Source of the DNA: VRUE01 sp963707965
GTDB taxonomy: Bacteria; Actinomycetota; Thermoleophilia; Solirubrobacterales; 70-9
Assembly: GCA_963707965.1 (NCBI GenBank)
Contig: CAVPRR010000006.1
Span: forward strand, 186,001-250,000
Length of the DNA: 64,000 nt
Reading direction: 5' to 3'
In this document: positions 41,352 through 49,246 of the stretch, piece by piece
Layout of the letters: each line of letters opens with the position of its first letter
How positions within the stretch are numbered: position 1 is the first letter of the stretch
Notes under the pieces: model-generated
Database searches by the model: none
Told to the model about the DNA's origin: nothing
The model's input: the letters and a program-made list of their open reading frames with translations, nothing else
Made by a program: the position numbers and the translations under genes

Positions 41352-41431
41352 GTCGGCACCCGCGCATGAGATGCGCGGGTTTGTCGCCGAGGAACGGCCT
41401 CGGCGAGGACCGCAATCATGGGGGTGCCGAC
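41352..41431 (+). ncRNA. Structured leader of the IS110 transposase, possible bridge-RNA part
   Basis: GTCGGCACC (41352-41360) pairs perfectly with GGTGCCGAC (41423-41431), just before the ATG. Inside lie ACCCGCGCAT-GAG-ATGCGCGGGT (41358-41380) and TCGCCGAGG-AACGG-CCTCGGCGA (41384-41406). The outer stem and first hairpin share three bases and must compete there. IS110 elements are known to encode guide (bridge) RNAs in a noncoding end. The guide loops are not identified here. Confidence 0.4.
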
Positions 41432-42514
41432 ATGGCGCAGGTTAGGACGTGGGTGGGTCTGGATGTTCACGCGGCGAAGGTGGTGGCGGCGATAGCCGAC
41501 TCTGACTCCGGCGAGTTGGCCGTGCAGCGGATGAGTGGGCAGACCGGGCAGGTAACGGAGTTCTGCGCGGGGCTGCCGGCGCCGGTGCGGGTCGCCTATG
41601 AGGCCGGCCCGACCGGCTTCGGGCTGGCCCGAGCGCTGATGGCGAAGGGCATCGGCTGCACGGTCGCGGCACCGGGAAAGATCGAGCGCCCGGCCCAAGA
41701 TCGGGTCAAGACCGACCGCCGCGACGCCGAGCGGCTGGTGCGGCTGCTGATGATCGGCGGCCTGCACGCCGTCCGTGTTCCCACCCCCGCCGAAGAGGCG
41801 ATGCGTGACTTGGTCCGCGCCCGCGAGGACGTCCGCGGCGACCTGATGCGGGCCCGCCACCGCGTCGGCAAGCTCCTGCTGCGCCATGACCTGCGCTTCG
41901 ATGGCAACAACTGGACCCAGCGCCATCTCGACTGGCTGGGGAGGGTGGAGCTCCCCGAGCCGGTGGCGCAGTCGGTCCTGGCAGACGGGATCGGGGCAAT
42001 CGAGGCTCTGCTGGTGCGTCGCGCCGATCTCGAGTCCCAGATGGCCGCCCTCGTCGAGGGTTCCCCCTGGGAGCAGAGCGTCGCCCGCCTGCGCTGCCTG
42101 CGCGGCATCGACACCCTCTCCGCGCTTGGCCTCTGTGCAGAGGTCGGTGACTTCGAGCGTTTCGCTCGACCCGCCCAGCTGATGAGCTACCTCGGCCTGG
42201 TGCCCTCGGAGAACACGACCGGAGAAAAGCGCCGGCAGGGCTCGATCACCAAGTCGGGCTCCCGCCATGCTCGCCGGCTTCTGGTCGAGGCGGCCTGGCA
42301 CTACCGCCGGGTACCGCGCAAGGGCCGCGAGCTGCGTCGCCGCCAGGAGGGCCAGCCCCAGGCGGTCTGCGCGATCTCCTGGAAGGCGCAGCAGCGCCTT
42401 CACCGCAGCTGGGTCCGGCTTGACTCAGAGCGCGGCAAGCGCCGCACCCTCTGCGCGGTCGCCGTGGCCCGTGAGCTCGCCGGCTTCTGCTGGGCGGTCA
42501 CGACAGCCGACTGA
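41432..42514 (+). CDS. IS110-family transposase
   Basis: 360 residues from ATG 41432. N-terminal RuvC-like DEDD domain: WVGLDVHAAKV (Asp11), VAYEAGPTGF, and VKTDRRDAERLVRLL for the two later acids. C-terminal Transposase_20 domain: LRCLRGIDTLSALGLCAEVG, QLMSYLGLVPSENTTGEKRR and the serine segment ITKSGSRHARRLLVEAAWHY. The serine in KSGS and the DEDD acids are both intact, so it is likely active. An upstream in-frame ATG at 41366 lies within the structured leader and is unlikely to be used. Confidence 0.92.
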   Translation: MAQVRTWVGLDVHAAKVVAAIADSDSGELAVQRMSGQTGQVTEFCAGLPAPVRVAYEAGPTGFGLARALMAKGIGCTVAAPGKIERPAQDRVKTDRRDAERLVRLLMIGGLHAVRVPTPAEEAMRDLVRAREDVRGDLMRARHRVGKLLLRHDLRFDGNNWTQRHLDWLGRVELPEPVAQSVLADGIGAIEALLVRRADLESQMAALVEGSPWEQSVARLRCLRGIDTLSALGLCAEVGDFERFARPAQLMSYLGLVPSENTTGEKRRQGSITKSGSRHARRLLVEAAWHYRRVPRKGRELRRRQEGQPQAVCAISWKAQQRLHRSWVRLDSERGKRRTLCAVAVARELAGFCWAVTTAD

Positions 42515-43000
42515 GGCCACCAAGCACTGCTTGGCCCAGGAGGCGGCGGGCTCGGCCCCTCGCGCAGCGCATCCGCGACAGCGCTATGAGCAGCCGCTCT
42601 GCGGCGATGCTCGATCTCTAGACAGCGGGCGCTATGACGAAATCCGGTCCTGCGGTAGCCAACCCGCGCATATCAGCCTGACCGCGAGTCGCGCACCAGG
42701 CCGACCGCCGCCTCCTGGGCCAAGAAGTAGGCCCGCTCTCAGCGGGCCTTTGGTGGTTGGGGGCTTGACAAACGGGCGTCCATATCAGCGCTTGCCATCA
42801 CAGATTGTGATTTCAAGTCGTTGAGCCCCTGGACGGATCGCGCCGAACGCGGCCGCCGCGCTCTCTCGCCAGCAGCGCGGTGCTCCCGGACTGTCGGTTG
42901 GCCGGGCCGGGGGCCATGGGCCGAAAGGCGCGGGCCGGCCGGACGCTTGAGCGGCGGCCTGAGATCGCTCGCACGGCAGCGAAGGCCCGTGGGAACGTTC
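42515..43000. other. IS110 right end and flanking DNA without genes
   Basis: Contains CCAAGC-ACT-GCTTGG at 42520-42534, the hairpin GGCCCGCT-CTC-AGCGGGCC followed by TTTGG at 42730-42753 (terminator-like), and TTGACA at 42765. From about 42790 to 43000 there is GC-rich sequence with no recognisable protein on either strand. Confidence 0.5.
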
Positions 43001-44248
43001 CTAAGGAATTCGCCCCACGGCCGTCTCTGAGGTTCCAGGAAGTTCATAGGTCCGAAGGATGAAGCGGCCCAGCAGAGGAACCGCAAACGAGTACTTACCC
43101 AGGCGGTTCTTGTAGATCATCCCCTTCTCCGCGAGACTGGCGAGCATCTGGTTTGCGTGACTGGCGGAGAACGCCTTGGGAAGCAGCTCTTTGGCCTCTT
43201 CCTTCAGTTCCAGAATCGTGAATTCTTCATCGGAGCGCTCCAGATGCGCGACAACCCAGAGAAGTTCCCGCTGCCGGTCGGTAATCCTGGCCCACCGCCC
43301 GGCAAAGAAATCGGCGTCCAGCTTTCGCTGTATCGCCTCCACCGGCACTGCTTTCTGCTCTTCATCGGCATGCTGGCGAATGAAAACGTCATATACCTCC
43401 CGGCCAATGAACTGAATGAAATACGGGTACCCCGCGGACTCAGAGATGATGAGCTCAACTGAGTTCGGCGCCAACTTGAGTGGGCACCCCGCTACCTCGA
43501 TCGGCTTGAGAATCGCTTCGCGGCTCTCGTCGTCGCTGAGCCTCGTCAGGGTCATAACGCGGAACATGCGCTCTGCATAGGTGCGCGCATCGACAAGTTT
43601 CGGGAACAGCGTTGGCAGCCCGGCCAAGACAAGCATGAAGGGAATCCCCTTCGATTGGATCGATTGAAACACGTCGAGCAGGACAGACAATGGAAACCGC
43701 TCCTTACTCGCGTGATCCGACAGGTTCTGGGCCTCGTCGTAGGCGAAAATCACGCGATGCCGCCCTTGCTTCCTCAGATGCTCCCAGGCAAATTCGAGGG
43801 TCGCCTTGATTTTGTCTGCCGTTAAGCCCGGAGTGCTGTTGTAGACCCCAACGAGTACTTGATGAGATAGCGGCACTTCTTTCGTTTGCGCCGGGGCCGT
43901 AAAACCAACCTCCTGCTTGGACTCAGTATCAGGTGCGGTCGCAAAGGACGTAATCAGCGCGAGGTCAGCGAGCAGCCGTTCGGCGAGCGCACTCTCACTG
44001 ATACTGGCCGACTCAGAGAGATCCGCAGTAGCCCAGAGCCACCCCTTTTCGATGGCCCTGGGCTTGAAGCTCTCAAGCAGGACGGTCTTCCCGACCCCAC
44101 GCAGCCCGGTGAGGACCAGATTCTCAAGTATCTGGTCCTGCTCCAAAAGGCGATCAAACTCCTCGTACTCGCTCTCCCGGCCTGCGAGGTAAGGCGGCAT
44201 ATGCCCTGCTCCGGGCCGATATGGATTTTTGAAATCAGGGGAGTCCAT
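43001..44248 (-). CDS. AAA ATPase with C-terminal winged helix (Orc1/Cdc6-like defence-type)
   Basis: 415 residues from ATG 44248 with ribosome binding site GGAGG. Walker A is LTGLRGVGKTVLL, Walker B VIFAYDEAQNL and sensor-like MLVLAGLPTLFPKL. The C-terminal half (DRQRELLWVVAHLE, then ASLAEKGMIYKNRLGKYSF) is a winged helix of the kind that binds DNA. GC content and codon use look lower than the surroundings, suggesting transfer. The family includes Orc1-like and AAA_16 ATPases common in mobile islands; a role in defence or plasmid maintenance is inferred. A related C-terminal fragment lies at 60.4-60.7 kb. Confidence 0.82.
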   Translation of the reverse strand: MDSPDFKNPYRPGAGHMPPYLAGRESEYEEFDRLLEQDQILENLVLTGLRGVGKTVLLESFKPRAIEKGWLWATADLSESASISESALAERLLADLALITSFATAPDTESKQEVGFTAPAQTKEVPLSHQVLVGVYNSTPGLTADKIKATLEFAWEHLRKQGRHRVIFAYDEAQNLSDHASKERFPLSVLLDVFQSIQSKGIPFMLVLAGLPTLFPKLVDARTYAERMFRVMTLTRLSDDESREAILKPIEVAGCPLKLAPNSVELIISESAGYPYFIQFIGREVYDVFIRQHADEEQKAVPVEAIQRKLDADFFAGRWARITDRQRELLWVVAHLERSDEEFTILELKEEAKELLPKAFSASHANQMLASLAEKGMIYKNRLGKYSFAVPLLGRFILRTYELPGTSETAVGRIP

Positions 44249-44250
44249 GG

Positions 44251-44310
44251 TGACTTAGCCTCCTATCTAAATTAAGACTAGAGGCTAAATTTAGCACGGT
44301 GGCTAAGTCA
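44251..44310 (-). promoter_or_regulatory. Nested inverted repeats in the promoter of the AAA ATPase
   Basis: Perfect outer arms TGACTTAGCC (44251-44260) and GGCTAAGTCA (44301-44310) enclose a second pair, CTAAATT and AATTTAG. TTAGCCTC also recurs inverted as GAGGCTAA. The left arm overlaps the ribosome binding site. It is AT-rich in GC-rich DNA and likely an autoregulatory operator. Confidence 0.65.
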
Positions 44311-44380
44311 GAGTTAACGCCCGAAGCTCAAGCGTAGAGGAAGCGGTCGAAGCTGCCGCCTGCCAAACTCTCCGCCCCTG

Positions 44381-45067
44381 ATGCCCAAGATGCCCGATAT
44401 CGACCAGGAGGCGGTCCCAGCCGACCTCGAGAGTCGCGGCGCCGCCGAGGCGCTGGAGTGGATGTTCGACACCTTCGGAGCCGAGCACTACATCGCCTGC
44501 TCGTTTCAGAAAACCAGCTCGGTGATCGCCCACATGGCGAGCCGGATCAACCCCGAGGCGCGCTTCTTCTACCTCGACACGGACCTGCTCTTCCCCGAGG
44601 CCTATGAAACCCGCGATCGCCTCGCCGAGCACCTCGGCATCGAGTTCGACCGCTTCCACAACCTGACCCTGGAGGAGCAGGCAGCGCAATACGGAGAGGA
44701 ACTGTGGACCCGTGATTCGGACGCCTGCTGCGGTCTGCGCAAGGTCGAGCCGATGCGCCGCGCGCTCTCTTCCGTGAGCTGCTGGACCGCCGGCATTCGC
44801 AGGGAGAACTCACCGGGCCGCGCCAAGACTCCCAAGCTGGCGTGGGACGAGCGCTTTGGCCTGTGGAAGCTCGCCCCTCTGGTCGACTGGACCGAGAAAG
44901 AGGTATGGACCTACGTCCATGAGCACAACCTTCCGTACAACCCTCTTCACGATCGGAACTACCCCTCGATTGGCTGCATCCCCTGCACTCAGCCGGTGGC
45001 CCCCGGAGGATCGACGCGAGACGGTCGATGGGTCGGGACCGATAAGACCGAGTGCGGGATCAACTGA
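44381..45067 (+). CDS. cysH: Adenylyl-sulfate (APS) reductase
   Basis: 228 residues. Reduces APS to sulfite in assimilation. CSFQKTSSVIAHM and FYLDTDLLFPEAYETRD belong to the PP-loop core. The cysteine pairs DACCGLRK and GCIPCTQP bind the 4Fe-4S cluster that marks APS rather than PAPS reductases, and ECGIN at the very end carries the catalytic cysteine. ATG 44381 or 44390 may be used. No other sulfate-assimilation genes are present, so it is an orphan within a defence-rich region. Confidence 0.93.
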   Translation: MPKMPDIDQEAVPADLESRGAAEALEWMFDTFGAEHYIACSFQKTSSVIAHMASRINPEARFFYLDTDLLFPEAYETRDRLAEHLGIEFDRFHNLTLEEQAAQYGEELWTRDSDACCGLRKVEPMRRALSSVSCWTAGIRRENSPGRAKTPKLAWDERFGLWKLAPLVDWTEKEVWTYVHEHNLPYNPLHDRNYPSIGCIPCTQPVAPGGSTRDGRWVGTDKTECGIN

Positions 45068-45128
45068 TAGCCGTCGAACAACCGGCCTGAGATAGGGCTA
45101 GCGCTGGCCGGGCGTAAGTCGCGGTGCC

Positions 45129-45542
45129 TCAGGAGACTCGAGCGTCCTCCGGTGCGCCGGCAAGGCCCTTCGAGATGAGGTCTCGCGTGTCGCAGCTGAT
45201 GAGCGCACACTGCCCGTCCGTGGCGGCCGCGACGTAGGCGGCGTCATAGACGGAGATCGTGTGCTGCTCGGCAAGCTCGGCGGCGCGTGTGAGCAGGCCG
45301 CGCGTCGAGGCGAGCACGCCGCCATCTCCCGCGATCTGCTCGATCGCCTCGAGCAGCGGCGCGAGAGAACCGGGATCGCGCCAAGCGCGGATAGCAACGT
45401 TGGCGACCTCATAGCGCGCCAGGTCGAGCGTCGAAAGGGTGACCTGCGGAGCGGAGAGCAGGGCGCGCGCGGACTCGTGATGGGGGTCGTCGCGGTCGAA
45501 GGCCGCGAGGATGACGCTGGCATCGAGGAGCCGCGTGCTCAC
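45129..45542 (-). CDS. PIN-domain toxin (VapC-like)
   Basis: 137 residues from GTG 45542. PIN acidic motifs: TRLLDASVILAAF, ARYEVANVAIRAW, ISVYDAAYVAAA and ALISCDTRDLIS. Paired with the RHH gene ending 4 bp upstream. Its closest-looking relative in the window is the PIN protein at 37.5 kb, but the sequences differ widely, so it is not a recent duplicate. Confidence 0.87.
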   Translation of the reverse strand: MSTRLLDASVILAAFDRDDPHHESARALLSAPQVTLSTLDLARYEVANVAIRAWRDPGSLAPLLEAIEQIAGDGGVLASTRGLLTRAAELAEQHTISVYDAAYVAAATDGQCALISCDTRDLISKGLAGAPEDARVS

Positions 45543-45546
45543 GTGC

Positions 45547-45774
45547 TCAAGGGGCGGGCCTTGTGGCCTTCACCTGTTCGACGGCATCGCCGCCGTGCCG
45601 GCCGGCGCCGCGCAGCAGCGTCTTCATCGCCGCTGCCCGGTCGGCGCGGCGTCGGCGCAGCGCAGCGTCGGCGAAGCCACGCAGCACGGCGCTGCGGCTG
45701 GTGCCCTCGCGGGCGGCCTCGGCGTCGACCTCGGCCAGGAGCTCATCGGGCATGGAGACCATCACCTTTGCCAT
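45547..45774 (-). CDS. Ribbon-helix-helix antitoxin
   Basis: 75 residues from ATG 45774. KVMVSMPDELLAEVDAEAAR and GTSRSAVLRGFADAAL give a complete RHH domain. The C-terminal tail would bind the PIN toxin. An upstream start (45807) would place coding sequence across the palindromic operator and is rejected. Confidence 0.85.
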   Translation of the reverse strand: MAKVMVSMPDELLAEVDAEAAREGTSRSAVLRGFADAALRRRRADRAAAMKTLLRGAGRHGGDAVEQVKATRPAP

Positions 45775-45784
45775 ATCTGCGGGA

Positions 45785-45800
45785 GTATACCCTGGTATAC
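45785..45800 (-). promoter_or_regulatory. Palindromic operator of the PIN/RHH module at 45 kb
   Basis: GTATACC-CT-GGTATAC is a perfect inverted repeat 11 bp upstream of the antitoxin ATG, suited to binding an RHH dimer pair. Confidence 0.65.
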
Positions 45801-45927
45801 CCGGCACCGAGGTGCTCGAATTCTCCCGCCACTCCCGGTCAAGTATTTGGCAGCGAGAAGTCTCCCCCCGGCGGGGAGGTGGCGGTGCGGGGGGTGGCGG
45901 GTGCGGGCGGTGCGGGCTGCGCGAGGG

Positions 45928-46287
45928 TCAGCGGCTGCGCCCGAGGCCGATCAAGATGCCCGCCCGCCTCGACACCGCGCCAACGGTCTCCGCGGGGACG
46001 GAGCCGAGCCGGCGCCGCAGGCGCTGAGTCGACACCGAGCGCGTCATCTCCGGCATCGCGAAGCTGACCTTGGTCAACCCACCCTGCGGGGGATCGAGCC
46101 GCACGTGAAGGGCGTTGCTCCAGTCCGTCGTCGTCAGGGGAACCCCGATGGTCAGCTTGGCCGCTGATCGGTTCATCGCTCCGATCGAGATCACCAGCAG
46201 GGGGCGCCTCCCACCCTGCTCCTGCCCCTCGACCGGGTCCAGCTCGGCTTCGTAGACATCGCCCCGTTCGGGCTCCGGCGCTGACAT
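45928..46287 (-). CDS. MazF/PemK-like toxin
   Basis: 119 residues from ATG 46287. RGDVYEAELDPVEGQEQGGRR and PLLVISIGAMNR match the MazF/PemK start, with IGVPLTTTDW in the next strand and VSFAMPEMTRSVSTQRLRRR containing the conserved region before the last helix. MazF proteins are sequence-specific mRNA endonucleases. It is one base after the upstream antitoxin stop. Confidence 0.87.
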   Translation of the reverse strand: MSAPEPERGDVYEAELDPVEGQEQGGRRPLLVISIGAMNRSAAKLTIGVPLTTTDWSNALHVRLDPPQGGLTKVSFAMPEMTRSVSTQRLRRRLGSVPAETVGAVSRRAGILIGLGRSR

Positions 46288-46288
46288 C

Positions 46289-46531
46289 TCAGCGCTCGTC
46301 GGCAAGCCCGTCGAGGAGCGTTGCGTCCCAGGCTGCCATCTCCTCGTGGATCTCGGCCCCGTGTTCGCGGTAGGACCGGTCCATCGACACCAGTAGGCGC
46401 TGCTCCTCCAAGAGCTCGGCGGCCGCGTCAAGCATGTCGACGACGCTCTTGCCAGCCAGCTCCGCCTCCCGGGCGAGCCTGCGCTGTGTGCTGCGCCGCA
46501 CGCGGATGGTGGTCGTCTCGACAGCCGCCAC
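46289..46531 (-). CDS. Antitoxin partner of the MazF-like toxin
   Basis: 80 residues from GTG 46531. ETTTIRVRRSTQRRLAREAE followed by LAGKSVVDMLDAA fits an RHH DNA-binding half, and the acidic tail (HEEMAAWDATLLDGLADE) would contact the toxin. A direct-repeat operator is 9 bp upstream. Confidence 0.8.
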   Translation of the reverse strand: MAAVETTTIRVRRSTQRRLAREAELAGKSVVDMLDAAAELLEEQRLLVSMDRSYREHGAEIHEEMAAWDATLLDGLADER

Positions 46532-46539
46532 GCAGCCAG

Positions 46540-46561
46540 TCTACAGAACCGTCTACAGACT
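46540..46561 (-). promoter_or_regulatory. Operator of the MazF-like module
   Basis: GTCTACAGA occurs at 46540-46548 and again at 46552-46560, immediately upstream of the antitoxin start. Each copy is partly palindromic (GTCT, AGAC). Confidence 0.5.
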
Positions 46562-46699
46562 TCATGCTGGCTTCCATGCCTCTTCAAGTTCTCCGGGGGC
46601 AGTTCTCTCCCCTGTCGAAACGTCGGGCAGCACGATCGCCCTACCCCCAAAGTGGGGGGCCGAACAACCCCCAGCCTGTGCCCCCTGTAGCTGCTGCCT

Positions 46700-46995
46700 T
46701 CAGGCCGCGGCGCGGAGCGCCACGTCCAACGTGACAGCACGGTCAGGGGCTGCAAGAGCGGCCCGAGCGGCAGCGATCAGGGCCTCTGCATCGAGGTCGT
46801 GGCGCTCGGCGGCGGCCCGCGTCACTCCACCTCACCGAACACGGTAATCACAAAATCGGGAGCGTCAAGTGCCATCACGACCTCCATCCACCGGCCGTCG
46901 CCGGTCTCTCCACCGTAAATGGGCCTTCCATGTGGATCGCTCGTGGGTTTCCCCGGAGCTCCGGACTGTTGCCAAGAGCACGCCTGTCAGACTCG
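46700..46995 (-). pseudogene. Fragment resembling the end of a DUF4258-type toxin, with a tiny partner frame
   Basis: The minus-strand frame ending at 46822 reads DPHGRPIYGGETGDGRWMEV then MALDAPDFVITVFGEVE, similar to the C-terminal half of DUF4258 proteins, but a stop interrupts it upstream and the N-terminal half is missing. A 41-codon helical frame (46700-46825, GTG) overlaps its stop by GTGA, the usual toxin-antitoxin spacing. The rest of the 690-bp gap (46532-47222) shows no other gene. Confidence 0.3.
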
Positions 46996-47222
46996 CCAGT
47001 TCTCGAGGCCTCTGGGCGACGATGCACCATCAACCGAATCCCAGGAGGTCAAGCTGGAGGCGACGGGCGTTGCTGTCAGGTCTGTAGGCCAGTCGGCGGG
47101 GGTGGCGGCTCGGCGACCCGGAGGGGTGGCGGCAAGGGCTCGGCGCCACGCACCCCATTCTTGTCGCGGAAGAGGCAGAGGATTTGGCCTGCGGGCCGGT
47201 CGCCGCGACTGGCGAGGCCACC

Positions 47223-47561
47223 TCAGACTGCGCCTGGGTCCTCGAGGCCGGAGATCAGTTGTGCGACCGCGCGGTAGTCGCCGGCGGCGATCCGGTCGAT
47301 CGGCTTGTCGTCCTCGAGGGCAGCTATGGGCTTGTTCAGCCACACCGGGATGTAGGTGGGCCGGATCACCCGCGCCAGACGTTCGACCAGCGAGGAGAGC
47401 TCGGCGAGCCGCTCGGCGCGCGAGCCGCTCGGCGCGCTGCGCCGCGCAAGCCACTCGCGCACTGTGCTCGGCGCAGCTCCGGTGGCGCGAGCGATCTCCC
47501 GGTCGGAGAGGTGACCGGTGTCGTGCACGTGGATCGCCTCTTCTGCGTAAGCGATAGCCAT
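47223..47561 (-). CDS. MbcA/ParS/Xre-type antitoxin without its toxin
   Basis: 112 residues. The N-terminal half has a helix-turn-helix (HLSDREIARATGAAPSTVRE). The C-terminal half (IPVWLNKPIAALEDDKPIDR, GDYRAVAQLISGLEDP) is the MbcA/ParS toxin-binding domain, whose partners are RES-domain NAD-degrading toxins. A RES gene would be expected directly downstream on this strand, but the following 690 bp contain none. Either the toxin was lost or the protein has another role. Confidence 0.75.
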   Translation of the reverse strand: MAIAYAEEAIHVHDTGHLSDREIARATGAAPSTVREWLARRSAPSGSRAERLAELSSLVERLARVIRPTYIPVWLNKPIAALEDDKPIDRIAAGDYRAVAQLISGLEDPGAV

Positions 47562-47709
47562 GCCGGCATCCTAGCGCTCCGGCGTCATATCGGCAATATT
47601 TGGACGCCTTCGCGTCACGGACATTCCTTGGCGCAGCTCGTCCAGCATGGCCGCCTGCCCTTGCCGAGGCCGCCGTCTGCCAGCGCTCCTATGACAGCCC
47701 CCGCCAGCG

Positions 47710-48117
47710 CTACAGGCCGACCCTGGCGTGGGCGCCGTCGGTGAACCGGGCGCCCCCCGTCGGAATGGCCCGCCTCGTCCGCATGTGATCGAGGGCCGCG
47801 TTGCGGGCGACCCCCAGGATCCAGGCCAGGAAGGGGACGTCGCCCTGCTCGTAATTCCCAATCACCGTGAACAGCTTGGCGAAGACGCCCTGAGTGATGT
47901 CCTCGGCCTCGCGCGGGTTGCCCACGAGGCCGTTGACGTAGCGCTGCACATCCTGCGCGTAGCGCACGTAGAGGAAGTGGATCGCCTCCGTGTCGCCCTG
48001 GTTGGCGCGCTTCACGGCCTCCTGTACGAGGCGACTCTCCGGGCGCTGCCTGGCCTCCGTGGAACCGCCGCCTGCATTCCGGTCCTCCACCAATGGCTGG
48101 CTGGGGCTCTGCGACAC
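47710..48117 (-). pseudogene. Truncated sigma-70-family factor lacking region 4
   Basis: 135 residues, very similar to the complete paralogues at 49967-50596 and 53609-54241 over the N-terminus and region 2 (RYAQDVQRYVNGLV, AEDITQGVFAKLFTVIGNYE, ARNAALDHMRTRRAIP). It then ends in unrelated residues with no region 4. The downstream 130 bp contain no in-frame continuation. Promoter recognition through -35 would be lost, so I call it a pseudogene, though region-2-only proteins could still bind core polymerase. Confidence 0.75.
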
Positions 48118-48167
48118 TTCCGAGTTCCTCCCGCGGGTGTCCTGTGGTCTTCGAGCCGTCGACCGGC

Positions 48168-48235
48168 ACCGTATTCCCGGCCGCCGCGCGCCACATCGGC
48201 GATCTTCCGCACCTTTTCCGGTGGAGAACTACGGG
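48168..48235 (-). promoter_or_regulatory. Upstream element shared with the 559-residue secreted protein, copy B
   Basis: Same block order as copy A: CCCGTAGTTCTCCACC, hairpin CACC-GGAAAA-GGTG, TGCGG, ATCGCCGATGTGGC, GGGAATAC. It ends about 50 bp before the truncated sigma gene's start. If it is the promoter of that sigma factor's own regulon, an autoregulated circuit is suggested. Confidence 0.6.
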
Positions 48236-48239
48236 ACAA

Positions 48240-48482
48240 CCCACTCGCCTTTCGTGAGGGGGCGGACGGCTTGTGGCTGGCCGATCCCTTTCGGATCTAT
48301 GCCGACCTGCGACGCGATCCACGGCGCGGGCGCGAGCAGGCGGAGCACCTGCGACGGGAGGCCATCGGATTTTGACCAGCCGAGGGCACCACACCGACTA
48401 CGACGAAGAGACGACCGCGCGTTGCGAGCGCGCCCTGGTCACGCTCCTCGGTGACCTACCGCACCTTGCAGAGCAATCTTGA
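48240..48482 (+). pseudogene. Remnant of an AbiEi/AbiEii-like two-gene toxin-antitoxin locus
   Basis: The first frame ends at 48375 with DGLWLADPFRIYADLRRDP then GREQAEHLRREAIGF, resembling the C-terminus of an AbiEi-type regulator. A TTG at 48372 overlaps its stop (TTGA) and starts TSRGHHTDYDEETTARCERA then LVTLLGDL, like the N-terminus of a nucleotidyltransferase partner, which stops at 48482. Both genes are truncated. The intact AbiE pair is at 51.7-53.5 kb. Confidence 0.45.
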
Positions 48483-48624
48483 GTGGGCTAGAGGGCGTGG
48501 CGATGTTTGAGCAACTGCTGCGCAGGGCCTTGAGCTTTCTTAATCTGGCCTATAGAGCCAAATGCAACGGCGCTATCGGCGGCCTGCATATTCCCGAAAT
48601 CGGCGCTATGTTGTCTGAACTATT

Positions 48625-48660
48625 CCCCGCCGCCCTTCGGGGCTGGCGGGGTTTCTGCTT
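48625..48660 (+). terminator. Rho-independent terminator
   Basis: CCCCGCC-GCCC-TTCG-GGGC-T-GGCGGGG forms a long GC stem with a UUCG loop (48625-48651), followed by TTTCTGCTTT. No intact gene precedes it on this strand, so it may be left from the degraded locus upstream. Confidence 0.7.
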
Positions 48661-48717
48661 TCTGGGGAGGCATTTTGCGTGTAGCGGTCTTACACCGATC
48701 TAAGAGCCGTAGTTGAG

Positions 48718-48918
48718 GTGATTGCACGTCTCAAGGAGCCGGGGGCCGTCGAGACGGCCAGCTGGGCCAGCGAGACCTACCGCAGGCGGATTCCACCCAT
48801 CGCAGGCGTGACAAATCATGCCCTGCGCGAAAAGCTATTCCTTGGCGTTGAGGATGCAACGCACTACGGCCGCGAGGCCAAGAAGCGAATCGCGGCGAAG
48901 GCGGCGGCTCCAAGTTAA
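48718..48918 (+). CDS. Short hypothetical protein or gene remnant
   Basis: 66 codons from GTG 48718. Residues ARLKEPGAVETASWASETYR and LFLGVEDATHYGREAKKRIA look protein-like, but I recognise no family. It may be the tail of a longer gene lost from the left. Its stop shares TTAA with the stop of the minus-strand frame ending at 48915. Confidence 0.25.
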   Translation: MIARLKEPGAVETASWASETYRRRIPPIAGVTNHALREKLFLGVEDATHYGREAKKRIAAKAAAPS

Positions 48919-49230
48919 GGCGAAGGCGTTTGGTGGGAAGAACCCTTCGCCGCCCGCTTCAGCAGCCCCTCAATCTCCTCGCGCCTAGGCACCGGAATCT
49001 CGAGAGGTTTGGCTGGCTTACCTGTCCGCTTGTCCTTGCCTTTGGGCTGGGTCTTTCTGCGTAGGTTTGCCTGGCCCCCTGGGCAGGTCGTTCAGAGCGT
49101 TCCAACCGGCCACGGATGCGGCTTGGGCGGCCGCTGCGCCCCCACCGATTCGGGTTGGCCCGGATGGACATAGGGCGGCGCGGAGGTTGGACAAATACTT
49201 GGTAAATGTTGTCTCACTTTGATGTAGCAT
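48915..49230 (-). CDS. Small basic hypothetical protein with a frameshift
   Basis: From ATG 49230 the frame reads FTKYLSNLRAALCPSGPTR to SVAGWNALNDLPRG. Then at a run of five C on the plus strand (about 49078) one base must be gained or lost to continue as QANLRRKTQPKGKDKRTGKP through IPVPRREEIEGLLKRAAKG to a TAA at 48915-48917. The last segment looks like a conserved short C-terminus. About 100 residues if intact. Function unknown. Confidence 0.35.
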
Positions 49231-49246
49231 TCGAATGCGGGGCGCC

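Larger units (their letters stand above)
41290..42790 (+). mobile_element. IS110-family insertion sequence
   Basis: An intact transposase gene is flanked by noncoding DNA of about 140 bp on the left and 270 bp on the right. As usual for this family there are no long terminal inverted repeats, so the ends are estimates. TTGACA at 42765-42770 near the right end fits the -35 that forms a junction promoter when the element circularises. The left leader (41352-41431) can fold into two perfect hairpins inside a closing stem, a possible bridge RNA. Confidence 0.75.

Noticed and set aside
48483..48703. 74-codon plus-strand frame at 48479-48703
   Set aside because: It runs through the terminator hairpin at 48625-48651 and has no recognisable protein pattern.
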